This document shows positions 1 through 13,800 of a stretch of 64,000 nucleotides of DNA, piece after piece. Both the position numbers and the translations under genes were made by a program. Under the pieces are notes generated by a model. That model saw nothing but the letters and a program-made list of their open reading frames with translations, made no database searches and was not told the origin of the DNA. The number at the start of each line of letters is the position of its first letter. Within the stretch, counting starts at the first letter, position 1. Where the stretch lies: NCBI GenBank assembly GCA_037783415.1, contig JAZGTN010000188.1, forward strand, positions 372,001-436,000. The letters are read 5' to 3'. This DNA is from Leptasterias polaris (taxonomy: Eukaryota; Echinodermata; Asteroidea; Forcipulatida; Asteriidae).

Positions 1-223
1 CTAACCCTAGCCCCTAGCCGAAATCATAGCCCCAGCCCAAACCCTAACCCCCAGCCGAGCCTACCCCCAAAGCCCAAAACCCTAGCCGTCAGCCCGGACC
101 CTATCCCCCAGCCCAAACACCTTATTAGCTTACAGTCTTAACTCTTAACTATATAGTCCAATTGTTCCCGTTCACCCACAATTTATTAACCGTAAAGTGC
201 TCTGGAAGGGCATTTTGCAACAA

Positions 224-247
224 GCCCCGCCCACGCCCCGCCCACCC
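224..247 (+). promoter_or_regulatory. Paired GC boxes in each satellite unit (candidate Sp1/KLF sites)
   Basis: Two CCCCGCCC words sit 10 bp apart within GCCCCGCCCACGCCCCGCCC and are preserved in every unit at the equivalent place (for example 2088-2111, 9525-9548 and 38739-38762). Such words bind Sp1/KLF-type factors in animals. No transcript evidence is available here, so promoter activity is only a possibility. Confidence 0.35.
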
Positions 248-1262
248 ATTCACCCCCCTTATCCCTTATCAGCTAGGTAAAATGAAACTTGGAATGACAT
301 TTAAACGTGGTAAAATGACCTATGTATATTCTTTTTTGTTATAAAGTTCACCATTTTAAACTCAATATGAATACATGGTTAAAAATGTTGGCGGGTAAGC
401 AAAATCTGCCCCCCCCCCCCTTCTCAGGCCCTCCCTCTTCAATCCCCTTTCCCTTTTACAGCTTCCACATTAGTTAACCCCCTCTTGTCAACTATTAAAA
501 ATAATTGTAAGGCGTTTAGAATCGTATAACTAAAAAAAAAAGAGATACGTTTATAACTTGTTGAGTGACTAGGATTTGGATATAACAATTACTGACTTGT
601 GTAATGCAGGTTTTTCTTATCGCATTGCTTAGAGTACATGTAAATGCTCAAACATGTTTGACCTTGTTGTAGACGAACGCAATAACATTTCCAATTAATT
701 TTTTCAGATATCAAGTCAGTGACTTATTTTCAACAATTTAAGCATACTTTTTTAACCATAAAGAATAATTAAGTGCCCTTATAGGGCGCACCACACCAAA
801 TAAGCCAGAATTAATGCGCCAAGCTACTTATCATAATTTGTAAACCCACAACTTATTTTTAATTACAACGTTTTGGGGGTCATGCAATTAATAGATTGTG
901 TAAATATAATAATCTATCACAACCTGGGGGTTCTGTGCTTCAACTTTTGAGGAGACTTGATAAATTTAGGCGTTAAAGTTGGCCCTATTTGACCGGGTAA
1001 GTGGAGAAGTGCTTCACGAAAACTGGCAGCAAGTCGGTTTTGGAAAAATACAAATTTTCGCGGTTTTTTCTTCTGGGGTAGTTAGCAAAAATTCCAAACG
1101 GCTGACCTGGCAAAAATTGAAAAGAATTCTGAAGTTCAGTCGTCCGAAAATATGTTTGATTGGTTTTCAAGAGGCTGAGAGACTTTCACGATTTTTTGAG
1201 TATTTTTGAATATTTATCATTTAGCATTGGTTCCTATGGGAGTTTATTTAGTGTGGTGCGCC

Positions 1263-1285
1263 CTATATATACAACATGGCGGCGC
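1263..1285 (+). promoter_or_regulatory. TATATATA followed by ATGGCGGC motif in the satellite unit
   Basis: CTATATATAC at 1263-1272 is followed at once by ACATGGCGGCGCC. The first resembles a TATA box and the second the YY1 core (ATGGCGGC). The pair is conserved in every unit, including the one with a 484-bp deletion (41163-41180). The final truncated unit at 43025 stops just before it. Function is inferred from motif resemblance only. Confidence 0.3.
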
Positions 1286-1726
1286 CCGTGCAGCCATGTT
1301 TGTGTTCTGTTTACATTTATGTAGGCTTGAAACAACGACAGTAATGAGTTGTGTGGGGGCATTGTTTGTCACTTTGTTGCTGTTTTTACATTGGATACAT
1401 CATTTCTTTGACTGTAAACTGTTATATAGCAATAATGTTTCTATTTCCTCAAATTACAATACATTTATTAACCGAGAATAATTCAACGTTTCACACTCAA
1501 AGAGGGGTTTGCTTTCTAAACCTGCATGGTTAAACTATGAAAAGTAATAAGTATGAGACTGACGGTTTTAGTCACATTCAAAGAATCATGAGCCAACGTG
1601 GCTGGTTGAATATGAAAAAGGAGAGAAAAACCACCAACAGACTATTTGAAGAGGAGTAGGGGAGGTGGTGGATATGTCATCATATATGTCAAGTTTCCGG
1701 AAGGTGAATGCACTCTGATGCGTGTG

Positions 1727-1990
1727 AAACCCTAGGCCTAGCCCCCAACCAGCAGCCTAAACCCTACACTATACTGTACAACCCTCGGCAAAAACCGTAG
1801 CCGTCAGCCCAAACCCCAGCCCCCAGCCCAAACCCTACACCCATGCCGAATCATAGCCCCCAGCCCTAACCCTAGCCCCTAGCCGAAATCATAGCCCCAG
1901 CCCAAACCCTAACCCCCAGCCGAGCCTACCCCCAAAGCCCAAAACCCTAGCCGTCAGCCCGGACCCTATCCCCCAGCCCAAACACCTTAT
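1727..1990. repeat. Telomere-like CCCTAA/CAGCCC block within each satellite unit
   Basis: This stretch is built from degenerate hexamer-like words: CCCTAA, CCCTAG, CCCTAC, CAGCCC and CAGCCCAAACCC. The same block recurs in every unit (for example 1-125, 3590-3850, 5455-5710 and 38380-38640). On the minus strand it reads as GGGTTAGGG and GGGCTGGGG runs, so G-quadruplex formation is plausible. It is not a true telomere because no uninterrupted (CCCTAA)n run is present. It resembles subtelomeric or degenerate interstitial telomeric sequence. The C-rich strand running 5' to 3' on + fits a telomere to the left, which is inference. Confidence 0.8.
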
Positions 1991-4900
1991 TAGCTTACAG
2001 TCTTAACTCTTAACTATATAGTCCAATTGTTCCCGTTCACCCACAATTTATTAACCGTAAAGTGCTCTGGAAGGGCATTTTGCAACAAGCCCCGCCCACG
2101 CCCCGCCCACCCATTCACCCCCCTTAACCCTTATCAGCTAGGTAAAATGAAACTTGGAATGACATTTAAACGTGGTAAAATGACCTATGTATATTCTTTT
2201 TTGTTATAAAGTTCACCATTTTAAACTCAATATGAATACATGGTTAAAAATGTTGGCGGGTAAGCAAAATCTGCCCCCCCCCCCTTCTCAGGCCCTCCCT
2301 CTTCAATCCCCTTTCCCTTTTACAGCTTCCACATTAGTTAACCCCCTCTTGTCAACTATTAAAAATAATTGTAAGGCGTTTAGAATCGTATAACTAAAAA
2401 AAAAAGAGATACGTTTATAACTTGTTGAGTGACTAGGATTTGGATATAACAATTACTGACTTGTGTAATGCAGGTTTTTCTTATCGCATTGCTTAGAGTA
2501 CATGTAAATGCTCAAACATGTTTGACCTTGTTGTAGACGAACGCAATAACATTTCCAATTAATTTTTTCAGATATCAAGTCAGTGACTTATTTTCAACAA
2601 TTTAAGCATACTTTTTTAACCATAAAGAATAATTAAGTGCCCTTATAGGGCGCACCACACCAAATAAGCCAGAATTAATGCGCCAAGCTACTTATCATAA
2701 TTTGTAAACCCACAACTTATTTTTAATTACAACGTTTTGGGGGTCATGCAATTAATAGATTGTGTAAATATAATAATCTATCACAACCTGGGGGTTCTGT
2801 GCTTCAACTTTTGAGGAGACTTGATAAATTTAGGCGTTAAAGTTGGCCCTATTTGACCGGGTAAGTGGAGAAGTGCTTCACGAAAACTGGCAGCAAGTCG
2901 GTTTTGGAAAAATACAAATTTTCGCGGTTTTTTCTTCTGGGGTAGTTAGCAAAAATTCCAAACGGCTGACCTGGCAAAAATTGAAAAGAATTCTGAAGTT
3001 CAGTCGTCCGAAAATATGTTTGATTGGTTTTCAAGAGGCTGAGAGACTTTCACGATTTTTGAGTATTTTTGAATATTTATCATTTAGCATTGGTTCCTAT
3101 GAGAGTTTATTTAGTGTGGTGCGCCCTATATATACAACATGGCGGCGCCCGTGCAGCCATGTTTGTGTTCTGTTTACATTTATGTAGGCTTGAAACAACG
3201 ACAGTAATGAGTTGTGTGGGGGCATTGTTTGTCACTTTGTTGCTGTTTTTACATTGGATACATCATTTCTTTGACTGTAAACTGTTATATAGCAATAATG
3301 TTTCTATTTCCTCAAATTACAATACATTTATTAACCGAGAATAATTCAACGTTTCACACTCAAAGAGGGGTTTGCTTTCTAAACCTGCATGGTTAAACTA
3401 TGAAAAGTAATAAGTATGAGACTGACGGTTTTAGTCACATTCAAAGAATCATGAGCCAACGTGGCTGGTTGAATATGAAAAAGGAGAGAAAAACCACCAA
3501 CAGACTATTTGAAGAGGAGTAGGGGAGGTGGTGGATATGTCATCATATATGTCAAGTTTCCGGAAGGTGAATGCACTCTGATGCGTGTGAAACCCTAGGC
3601 CTAGCCCCCAACCAGCAGCCTAAACCCTACACTATACTGTACAACCCTCGGCAAAAACCGTAGCCGTCAGCCCAAACCCCAGCCCCCAGCCCAAACCCTA
3701 CACCCATGCCGAATCATAGCCCCCCAGCCCTAACCCTAGCCCCTAGCCGAAATCATAGCCCCAGCCCAAACCCTAACCCCCAGCCGAGCCTACCCCCAAA
3801 GCCCAAAACCCTAGCCGTCAGCCCGGACCCTATCCCCCAGCCCAAACACCTTATTAGCTTACAGTCTTAACTCTTAACTATATAGTCCAATTGTTCCCGT
3901 TCACCCACAATTTATTAACCGTAAAGTGCTCTGGAAGGGCATTTTGCAACAAGCCCCGCCCACGCCCCGCCCACCCATTCACCCCCCTTATCCCTTATCA
4001 GCTAGGTAAAATGAAACTTGGAATGACATTTAAACGTGGTAAAATGACCTATGTATATTCTTTTTTGTTATAAAGTTCACCATTTTAAACTCAATATGAA
4101 TACATGGTTAAAAATGTTGGCGGGTAAGCAAAATCTGCCCCCTCCCCTTCTCAGGCCCTCCCTCTTCAATCCCCTTTCCCTTTTACAGCTTCCACATTAG
4201 TTAACCCCCTCTTGTCAACTATTAAAAATAATTGTAAGGCGTTTAGAATCGTATAACTAAAAAAAAAAGAGATACGTTTATAACTTGTTGAGTGACTAGG
4301 ATTTGGATATAACAATTACTGACTTGTGTAATGCAGGTTTTTCTTATCGCATTGCTTAGAGTACATGTAAATGCTCAAACATGTTTGACCTTGTTGTAGA
4401 CGAACGCAATAACATTTCCAATTAATTTTTTCAGATATCAAGTCAGTGACTTATTTTCAACAATTTAAGCATACTTTTTTAACCATAAAGAATAATTAAG
4501 TGCCCTTATAGGGCGCACCACACCAAATAAGCCAGAATTAATGCGCCAAGCTACTTATCATAATTTGTAAACCCACAACTTATTTTTAATTACAACGTTT
4601 TGGGGGTCATGCAATTAATAGATTGTGTAAATATAATAATCTATCACAACCTGGGGGTTCTGTGCTTCAACTTTTGAGGAGACTTGATAAATTTAGGCGT
4701 TAAAGTTGGCCCTATTTGACCGGGTAAGTGGAGAAGTGCTTCACGAAAACTGGCAGCAAGTCGGTTTTGGAAAAATACAAATTTTCGCGGTTTTTTCTTC
4801 TGGGGTAGTTAGCAAAAATTCCAAACGGCTGACCTGGCAAAAATTGAAAAGAATTCTGAAGTTCAGTCGTCCGAAAATATGTTTGATTGGTTTTCAAGAG

Positions 4901-7864
4901 GCTGAGAGACTTTCACGATTTTTGAGTATTTTTGAATATTTATCATTTAGCATTGGTTCCTATGGGAGTTTATTTAGTGTGGTGCGCCCTATATATACAA
5001 CATGGCGGCGCCCGTGCAGCCATGTTTGTGTTCTGTTTACATTTATGTAGGCTTGAAACAACGACAGTAATGAGTTGTGTGGGGGCATTGTTTGTCACTT
5101 TGTTGCTGTTTTTACATTGGATACATCATTTCTTTGACTGTAAACTGTTATATAGCAATAATGTTTCTATTTCCTCAAATTACAATACATTTATTAACCG
5201 AGAATAATTCAACGTTTCACACTCAAAGAGGGGTTTGCTTTCTAAACCTGCATGGTTAAACTATGAAAAGTAATAAGTATGAGACTGACGGTTTTAGTCA
5301 CATTCAAAGAATCATGAGCCAACGTGGCTGGTTGAATATGAAAAAGGAGAGAAAAACCACCAACAGACTATTTGAAGAGGAGTAGGGGAGGTGGTGGATA
5401 TGTCATCATATATGTCAAGTTTCCGGAAGGTGAATGCACTCTGATGCGTGTGAAACCCTAGGCCTAGCCCCCAACCAGCAGCCTAAACCCTACACTATAC
5501 TGTACAACCCTCGGCAAAAACCGTAGCCGTCAGCCCAAACCCCAGCCCCCAGCCCAAACCCTACACCCATGCCGAATCATAGCCCCCAGCCCTAACCCTA
5601 GCCCCTAGCCGAAATCATAGCCCCAGCCCAAACCCTAACCCCCAGCCGAGCCTACCCCCAAAGCCCAAAACCCTAGCCGTCAGCCCGGACCCTATCCCCC
5701 AGCCCAAACACCTTATTAGCTTACAGTCTTAACTCTTAACTATATAGTCCAATTGTTCCCGTTCACCCACAATTTATTAACCGTAAAGTGCTCTGGAAGG
5801 GCATTTTGCAACAAGCCCCGCCCACGCCCCGCCCACCCATTCACCCCCCTTATCCCTTATCAGCTAGGTAAAATGAAACTTGGAATGACATTTAAACGTG
5901 GTAAAATGACCTATGTATATTCTTTTTTGTTATAAAGTTCACCATTTTAAACTCAATATGAATACATGGTTAAAAATGTTGGCGGGTAAGCAAAATCTGC
6001 CCCCCCCCCCCTTCTCAGGCCCTCCCTCTTCAATCCCCTTTCCCTTTTACAGCTTCCACATTAGTTAACCCCCTCTTGTCAACTATTAAAAATAATTGTA
6101 AGGCGTTTAGAATCGTATAACTAAAAAAAAAAGAGATACGTTTATAACTTGTTGAGTGACTAGGATTTGGATATAACAATTACTGACTTGTGTAATGCAG
6201 GTTTTTCTTATCGCATTGCTTAGAGTACATGTAAATGCTCAAACATGTTTGACCTTGTTGTAGACGAACGCAATAACATTTCCAATTAATTTTTTCAGAT
6301 ATCAAGTCAGTGACTTATTTTCAACAATTTAAGCATACTTTTTTAACCATAAAGAATAATTAAGTGCCCTTATAGGGCGCACCACACCAAATAAGCCAGA
6401 ATTAATGCGCCAAGCTACTTATCATAATTTGTAAACCCACAACTTATTTTTAATTACAACGTTTTGGGGGTCATGCAATTAATAGATTGTGTAAATATAA
6501 TAATCTATCACAACCTGGGGGTTCTGTGCTTCAACTTTTGAGGAGACTTGATAAATTTAGGCGTTAAAGTTGGCCCTATTTGACCGGGTAAGTGGAGAAG
6601 TGCTTCACGAAAACTGGCAGCAAGTCGGTTTTGGAAAAATACAAATTTTCGCGTTTTTTTCTTCTGGGGTAGTTAGCAAAAATTCCAAACGGCTGACCTG
6701 GCAAAAATTGAAAAGAATTCTGAAGTTCAGTCGTCCGAAAATATGTTTGATTGGTTTTCAAGAGGCTGAGAGACTTTCACGATTTTTTGAGTATTTTTGA
6801 ATATTTATCATTTAGCATTGGTTCCTATGGGAGTTTATTTAGTGTGGTGCGCCCTATATATACAACATGGCGGCGCCCGTGCAGCCATGTTTGTGTTCTG
6901 TTTACATTTATGTAGGCTTGAAACAACGACAGTAATGAGTTGTGTGGGGGCATTGTTTGTCACTTTGTTGCTGTTTTTACATTGGATACATCATTTCTTT
7001 GACTGTAAACTGTTATATAGCAATAATGTTTCTATTTCCTCAAATTACAATACATTTATTAACCGAGAATAATTCAACGTTTCACACTCAAAGAGGGGTT
7101 TGCTTTCTAAACCTGCATGGTTAAACTATGAAAAGTAATAAGTATGAGACTGACGGTTTTAGTCACATTCAAAGAATCATGAGCCAACGTGGCTGGTTGA
7201 ATATGAAAAAGGAGAGAAAAACCACCAACAGACTATTTGAAGAGGAGTAGGGGAGGTGGTGGATATGTCATCATATATGTCAAGTTTCCGGAAGGTGAAT
7301 GCACTCTGATGCGTGTGAAACCCTAGGCCTAGCCCCCAACCAGCAGCCTAAACCCTACACTATACTGTACAACCCTCGGCAAAAACCGTAGCCGTCAGCC
7401 CAAACCCCAGCCCCCAGCCCAAACCCTACACCCATGCCGAATCATAGCCCCCAGCCCTAACCCTAGCCCCTAGCCGAAATCATAGCCCCAGCCCAAACCC
7501 TAACCCCCAGCCGAGCCTACCCCCAAAGCCCAAAACCCTAGCCGTCAGCCCGGACCCTATCCCCCAGCCCAAACACCTTATTAGCTTACAGTCTTAACTC
7601 TTAACTATATAGTCCAATTGTTCCCGTTCACCCACAATTTATTAACCGTAAAGTGCTCTGGAAGGGCATTTTGCAACAAGCCCCGCCCACGCCCCGCCCA
7701 CCCATTCACCCCCCTTATCCCTTATCAGCTAGGTAAAATGAAACTTGGAATGACATTTAAACGTGGTAAAATGACCTATGTATATTCTTTTTTGTTATAA
7801 AGTTCACCATTTTAAACTCAATATGAATACATGGTTAAAAATGTTGGCGGGTAAGCAAAATCTG

Positions 7865-7885
7865 CCCCCCCCCCCCCCCCTCTTT
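7865..7885. repeat. Satellite unit with expanded C-run and 20-bp contraction
   Basis: In the unit beginning at 7457 the usual C-run of about 11 is 16 bases long and runs directly into CTCTTTCCC. The segment normally between them (TTCTCAGGCCC...ATCCCC) is missing, which shortens the unit to 1844 bp. The C-run also varies elsewhere; for example, it is interrupted by a T at 4137-4147. This is a replication-slippage hotspot and also a place where sequencing errors concentrate. Confidence 0.8.
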
Positions 7886-10800
7886 CCCTTTTACAGCTTC
7901 CACATTAGTTAACCCCCTCTTGTCAACTATTAAAAATAATTGTAAGGCGTTTAGAATCGTATAACTAAAAAAAAAAGAGATACGTTTATAACTTGTTGAG
8001 TGACTAGGATTTGGATATAACAATTACTGACTTGTGTAATGCAGGTTTTTCTTATCGCATTGCTTAGAGTACATGTAAATGCTCAAACATGTTTGACCTT
8101 GTTGTAGACGAACGCAATAACATTTCCAATTAATTTTTTCAGATATCAAGTCAGTGACTTATTTTCAACAATTTAAGCATACTTTTTTAACCATAAAGAA
8201 TAATTAAGTGCCCTTATAGGGCGCACCACACCAAATAAGCCAGAATTAATGCGCCAAGCTACTTATCATAATTTGTAAACCCACAACTTATTTTTAATTA
8301 CAACGTTTTGGGGGTCATGCAATTAATAGATTGTGTAAATATAATAATCTATCACAACCTGGGGGTTCTGTGCTTCAACTTTTGAGGAGACTTGATAAAT
8401 TTAGGCGTTAAAGTTGGCCCTATTTGACCGGGTAAGTGGAGAAGTGCTTCACGAAAACTGGCAGCAAGTCGGTTTTGGAAAAATACAAATTTTCGCGGTT
8501 TTTTCTTCTGGGGTAGTTAGCAAAAATTCCAAACGGCTGACCTGGCAAAAATTGAAAAGAATTCTGAAGTTCAGTCGTCCGAAAATATGTTTGATTGGTT
8601 TTCAAGAGGCTGAGAGACTTTCACGATTTTTTGAGTATTTTTGAATATTTATCATTTAGCATTGGTTCCTATGGGAGTTTATTTAGTGTGGTGCGCCCTA
8701 TATATACAACATGGCGGCGCCCGTGCAGCCATGTTTGTGTTCTGTTTACATTTATGTAGGCTTGAAACAACGACAGTAATGAGTTGTGTGGGGGCATTGT
8801 TTGTCACTTTGTTGCTGTTTTTACATTGGATACATCATTTCTTTGACTGTAAACTGTTATATAGCAATAATGTTTCTATTTCCTCAAATTACAATACATT
8901 TATTAACCGAGAATAATTCAACGTTTCACACTCAAAGAGGGGTTTGCTTTCTAAACCTGCATGGTTAAACTATGAAAAGTAATAAGTATGAGACTGACGG
9001 TTTTAGTCACATTCAAAGAATCATGAGCCAACGTGGCTGGTTGAATATGAAAAAGGAGAGAAAAACCACCAACAGACTATTTGAAGAGGAGTAGGGGAGG
9101 TGGTGGATATGTCATCATATATGTCAAGTTTCCGGAAGGTGAATGCACTCTGATGCGTGTGAAACCCTAGGCCTAGCCCCCAACCAGCAGCCTAAACCCT
9201 ACACTATACTGTACAACCCTCGGCAAAAACCGTAGCCGTCAGCCCAAACCCCAGCCCCCAGCCCAAACCCTACACCCATGCCGAATCATAGCCCCCAGCC
9301 CTAACCCTAGCCCCTAGCCGAAATCATAGCCCCAGCCCAAACCCTAACCCCCAGCCGAGCCTACCCCCAAAGCCCAAAACCCTAGCCGTCAGCCCGGACC
9401 CTATCCCCCAGCCCAAACACCTTATTAGCTTACAGTCTTAACTCTTAACTATATAGTCCAATTGTTCCCGTTCACCCACAATTTATTAACCGTAAAGTGC
9501 TCTGGAAGGGCATTTTGCAACAAGCCCCGCCCACGCCCCGCCCACCCATTCACCCCCCTTATCCCTTATCAGCTAGGTAAAATGAAACTTGGAATGACAT
9601 TTAAACGTGGTAAAATGACCTATGTATATTCTTTTTTGTTATAAAGTTCACCATTTTAAACTCAATATGAATACATGGTTAAAAATGTTGGCGGGTAAGC
9701 AAAATCTGCCCCCCCCCCCTTCTCAGGCCCTCCCTCTTCAATCCCCTTTCCCTTTTACAGCTTCCACATTAGTTAACCCCCTCTTGTCAACTATTAAAAA
9801 TAATTGTAAGGCGTTTAGAATCGTATAACTAAAAAAAAAAGAGATACGTTTATAACTTGTTGAGTGACTAGGATTTGGATATAACAATTACTGACTTGTG
9901 TAATGCAGGTTTTTCTTATCGCATTGCTTAGAGTACATGTAAATGCTCAAACATGTTTGACCTTGTTGTAGACGAACGCAATAACATTTCCAATTAATTT
10001 TTTCAGATATCAAGTCAGTGACTTATTTTCAACAATTTAAGCATACTTTTTTAACCATAAAGAATAATTAAGTGCCCTTATAGGGCGCACCACACCAAAT
10101 AAGCCAGAATTAATGCGCCAAGCTACTTATCATAATTTGTAAACCCACAACTTATTTTTAATTACAACGTTTTGGGGGTCATGCAATTAATAGATTGTGT
10201 AAATATAATAATCTATCACAACCTGGGGGTTCTGTGCTTCAACTTTTGAGGAGACTTGATAAATTTAGGCGTTAAAGTTGGCCCTATTTGACCGGGTAAG
10301 TGGAGAAGTGCTTCACGAAAACTGGCAGCAAGTCGGTTTTGGAAAAATACAAATTTTCGCGGTTTTTTCTTCTGGGGTAGTTAGCAAAAATTCCAAACGG
10401 CTGACCTGGCAAAAATTGAAAAGAATTCTGAAGTTCAGTCGTCCGAAAATATGTTTGATTGGTTTTCAAGAGGCTGAGAGACTTTCACGATTTTTTGAGT
10501 ATTTTTGAATATTTATCATTTAGCATTGGTTCCTATGGGAGTTTATTTAGTGTGGTGCGCCCTATATATACAACATGGCGGCGCCCGTGCAGCCATGTTT
10601 GTGTTCTGTTTACATTTATGTAGGCTTGAAACAACGACAGTAATGAGTTGTGTGGGGGCATTGTTTGTCACTTTGTTGCTGTTTTTACATTGGATACATC
10701 ATTTCTTTGACTGTAAACTGTTATATAGCAATAATGTTTCTATTTCCTCAAATTACAATACATTTATTAACCGAGAATAATTCAACGTTTCACACTCAAA

Positions 10801-13800
10801 GAGGGGTTTGCTTTCTAAACCTGCATGGTTAAACTATGAAAAGTAATAAGTATGAGACTGACGGTTTTAGTCACATTCAAAGAATCATGAGCCAACGTGG
10901 CTGGTTGAATATGAAAAAGGAGAGAAAAACCACCAACAGACTATTTGAAGAGGAGTAGGGGAGGTGGTGGATATGTCATCATATATGTCAAGTTTCCGGA
11001 AGGTGAATGCACTCTGATGCGTGTGAAACCCTAGGCCTAGCCCCCAACCAGCAGCCTAAACCCTACACTATACTGTACAACCCTCGGCAAAAACCGTAGC
11101 CGTCAGCCCAAACCCCAGCCCCCAGCCCAAACCCTACACCCATGCCGAATCATAGCCCCCAGCCCTAACCCTAGCCCCTAGCCGAAATCATAGCCCCAGC
11201 CCAAACCCTAACCCCCAGCCGAGCCTACCCCCAAAGCCCAAAACCCTAGCCGTCAGCCCGGACCCTATCCCCCAGCCCAAACACCTTATTAGCTTACAGT
11301 CTTAACTCTTAACTATATAGTCCAATTGTTCCCGTTCACCCACAATTTATTAACCGTAAAGTGCTCTGGAAGGGCATTTTGCAACAAGCCCCGCCCACGC
11401 CCCGCCCACCCATTCACCCCCCTTATCCCTTATCAGCTAGGTAAAATGAAACTTGGAATGACATTTAAACGTGGTAAAATGACCTATGTATATTCTTTTT
11501 TGTTATAAAGTTCACCATTTTAAACTCAATATGAATACATGGTTAAAAATGTTGGCGGGTAAGCAAAATCTGCCCCCCCCCCCTTCTCAGGCCCTCCCTC
11601 TTCAATCCCCTTTCCCTTTTACAGCTTCCACATTAGTTAACCCCCTCTTGTCAACTATTAAAAATAATTGTAAGGCGTTTAGAATCGTATAACTAAAAAA
11701 AAAAGAGATACGTTTATAACTTGTTGAGTGACTAGGATTTGGATATAACAATTACTGACTTGTGTAATGCAGGTTTTTCTTATCGCATTGCTTAGAGTAC
11801 ATGTAAATGCTCAAACATGTTTGACCTTGTTGTAGACGAACGCAATAACATTTCCAATTAATTTTTTCAGATATCAAGTCAGTGACTTATTTTCAACAAT
11901 TTAAGCATACTTTTTTAACCATAAAGAATAATTAAGTGCCCTTATAGGGCGCACCACACCAAATAAGCCAGAATTAATGCGCCAAGCTACTTATCATAAT
12001 TTGTAAACCCACAACTTATTTTTAATTACAACGTTTTGGGGGTCATGCAATTAATAGATTGTGTAAATATAATAATCTATCACAACCTGGGGGTTCTGTG
12101 CTTCAACTTTTGAGGAGACTTGATAAATTTAGGCGTTAAAGTTGGCCCTATTTGACCGGGTAAGTGGAGAAGTGCTTCACGAAAACTGGCAGCAAGTCGG
12201 TTTTGGAAAAATACAAATTTTCGCGGTTTTTTCTTCTGGGGTAGTTAGCAAAAATTCCAAACGGCTGACCTGGCAAAAATTGAAAAGAATTCTGAAGTTC
12301 AGTCGTCCGAAAATATGTTTGATTGGTTTTCAAGAGGCTGAGAGACTTTCACGATTTTTGAGTATTTTTGAATATTTATCATTTAGCATTGGTTCCTATG
12401 GGAGTTTATTTAGTGTGGTGCGCCCTATATATACAACATGGCGGCGCCCGTGCAGCCATGTTTGTGTTCTGTTTACATTTATGTAGGCTTGAAACAACGA
12501 CAGTAATGAGTTGTGTGGGGGCATTGTTTGTCACTTTGTTGCTGTTTTTACATTGGATACATCATTTCTTTGACTGTAAACTGTTATATAGCAATAATGT
12601 TTCTATTTCCTCAAATTACAATACATTTATTAACCGAGAATAATTCAACGTTTCACACTCAAAGAGGGGTTTGCTTTCTAAACCTGCATGGTTAAACTAT
12701 GAAAAGTAATAAGTATGAGACTGACGGTTTTAGTCACATTCAAAGAATCATGAGCCAACGTGGCTGGTTGAATATGAAAAAGGAGAGAAAAACCACCAAC
12801 AGACTATTTGAAGAGGAGTAGGGGAGGTGGTGGATATGTCATCATATATGTCAAGTTTCCGGAAGGTGAATGCACTCTGATGCGTGTGAAACCCTAGGCC
12901 TAGCCCCCAACCAGCAGCCTAAACCCTACACTATACTGTACAACCCTCGGCAAAAACCGTAGCCGTCAGCCCAAACCCCAGCCCCCAGCCCAAACCCTAC
13001 ACCCATGCCGAATCATAGCCCCCAGCCCTAACCCTAGCCCCTAGCCGAAATCATAGCCCCAGCCCAAACCCTAACCCCCAGCCGAGCCTACCCCCAAAGC
13101 CCAAAACCCTAGCCGTCAGCCCGGACCCTATCCCCCAGCCCAAACACCTTATTAGCTTACAGTCTTAACTCTTAACTATATAGTCCAATTGTTCCCGTTC
13201 ACCCACAATTTATTAACCGTAAAGTGCTCTGGAAGGGCATTTTGCAACAAGCCCCGCCCACGCCCCGCCCACCCATTCACCCCCCTTATCCCTTATCAGC
13301 TAGGTAAAATGAAACTTGGAATGACATTTAAACGTGGTAAAATGACCTATGTATATTCTTTTTTGTTATAAAGTTCACCATTTTAAACTCAATATGAATA
13401 CATGGTTAAAAATGTTGGCGGGTAAGCAAAATCTGCCCCCCCCCCCTTCTCAGGCCCTCCCTCTTCAATCCCCTTTCCCTTTTACAGCTTCCACATTAGT
13501 TAACCCCCTCTTGTCAACTATTAAAAATAATTGTAAGGCGTTTAGAATCGTATAACTAAAAAAAAAAGAGATACGTTTATAACTTGTTGAGTGACTAGGA
13601 TTTGGATATAACAATTACTGACTTGTGTAATGCAGGTTTTTCTTATCGCATTGCTTAGAGTACATGTAAATGCTCAAACATGTTTGACCTTGTTGTAGAC
13701 GAACGCAATAACATTTCCAATTAATTTTTTCAGATATCAAGTCAGTGACTTATTTTCAACAATTTAAGCATACTTTTTTAACCATAAAGAATAATTAAGT

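Noticed and set aside
979..1481. Recurrent 76-114-residue open frames in every satellite unit as conserved genes
   Set aside because: They begin at TTG, are disrupted by single-base changes in a T-run between units, overlap each other on both strands, and recur only because the repeat is homogenised.
1727..2120. A true telomere
   Set aside because: The repeats are degenerate and interspersed with unique sequence. No uninterrupted (CCCTAA)n run occurs.
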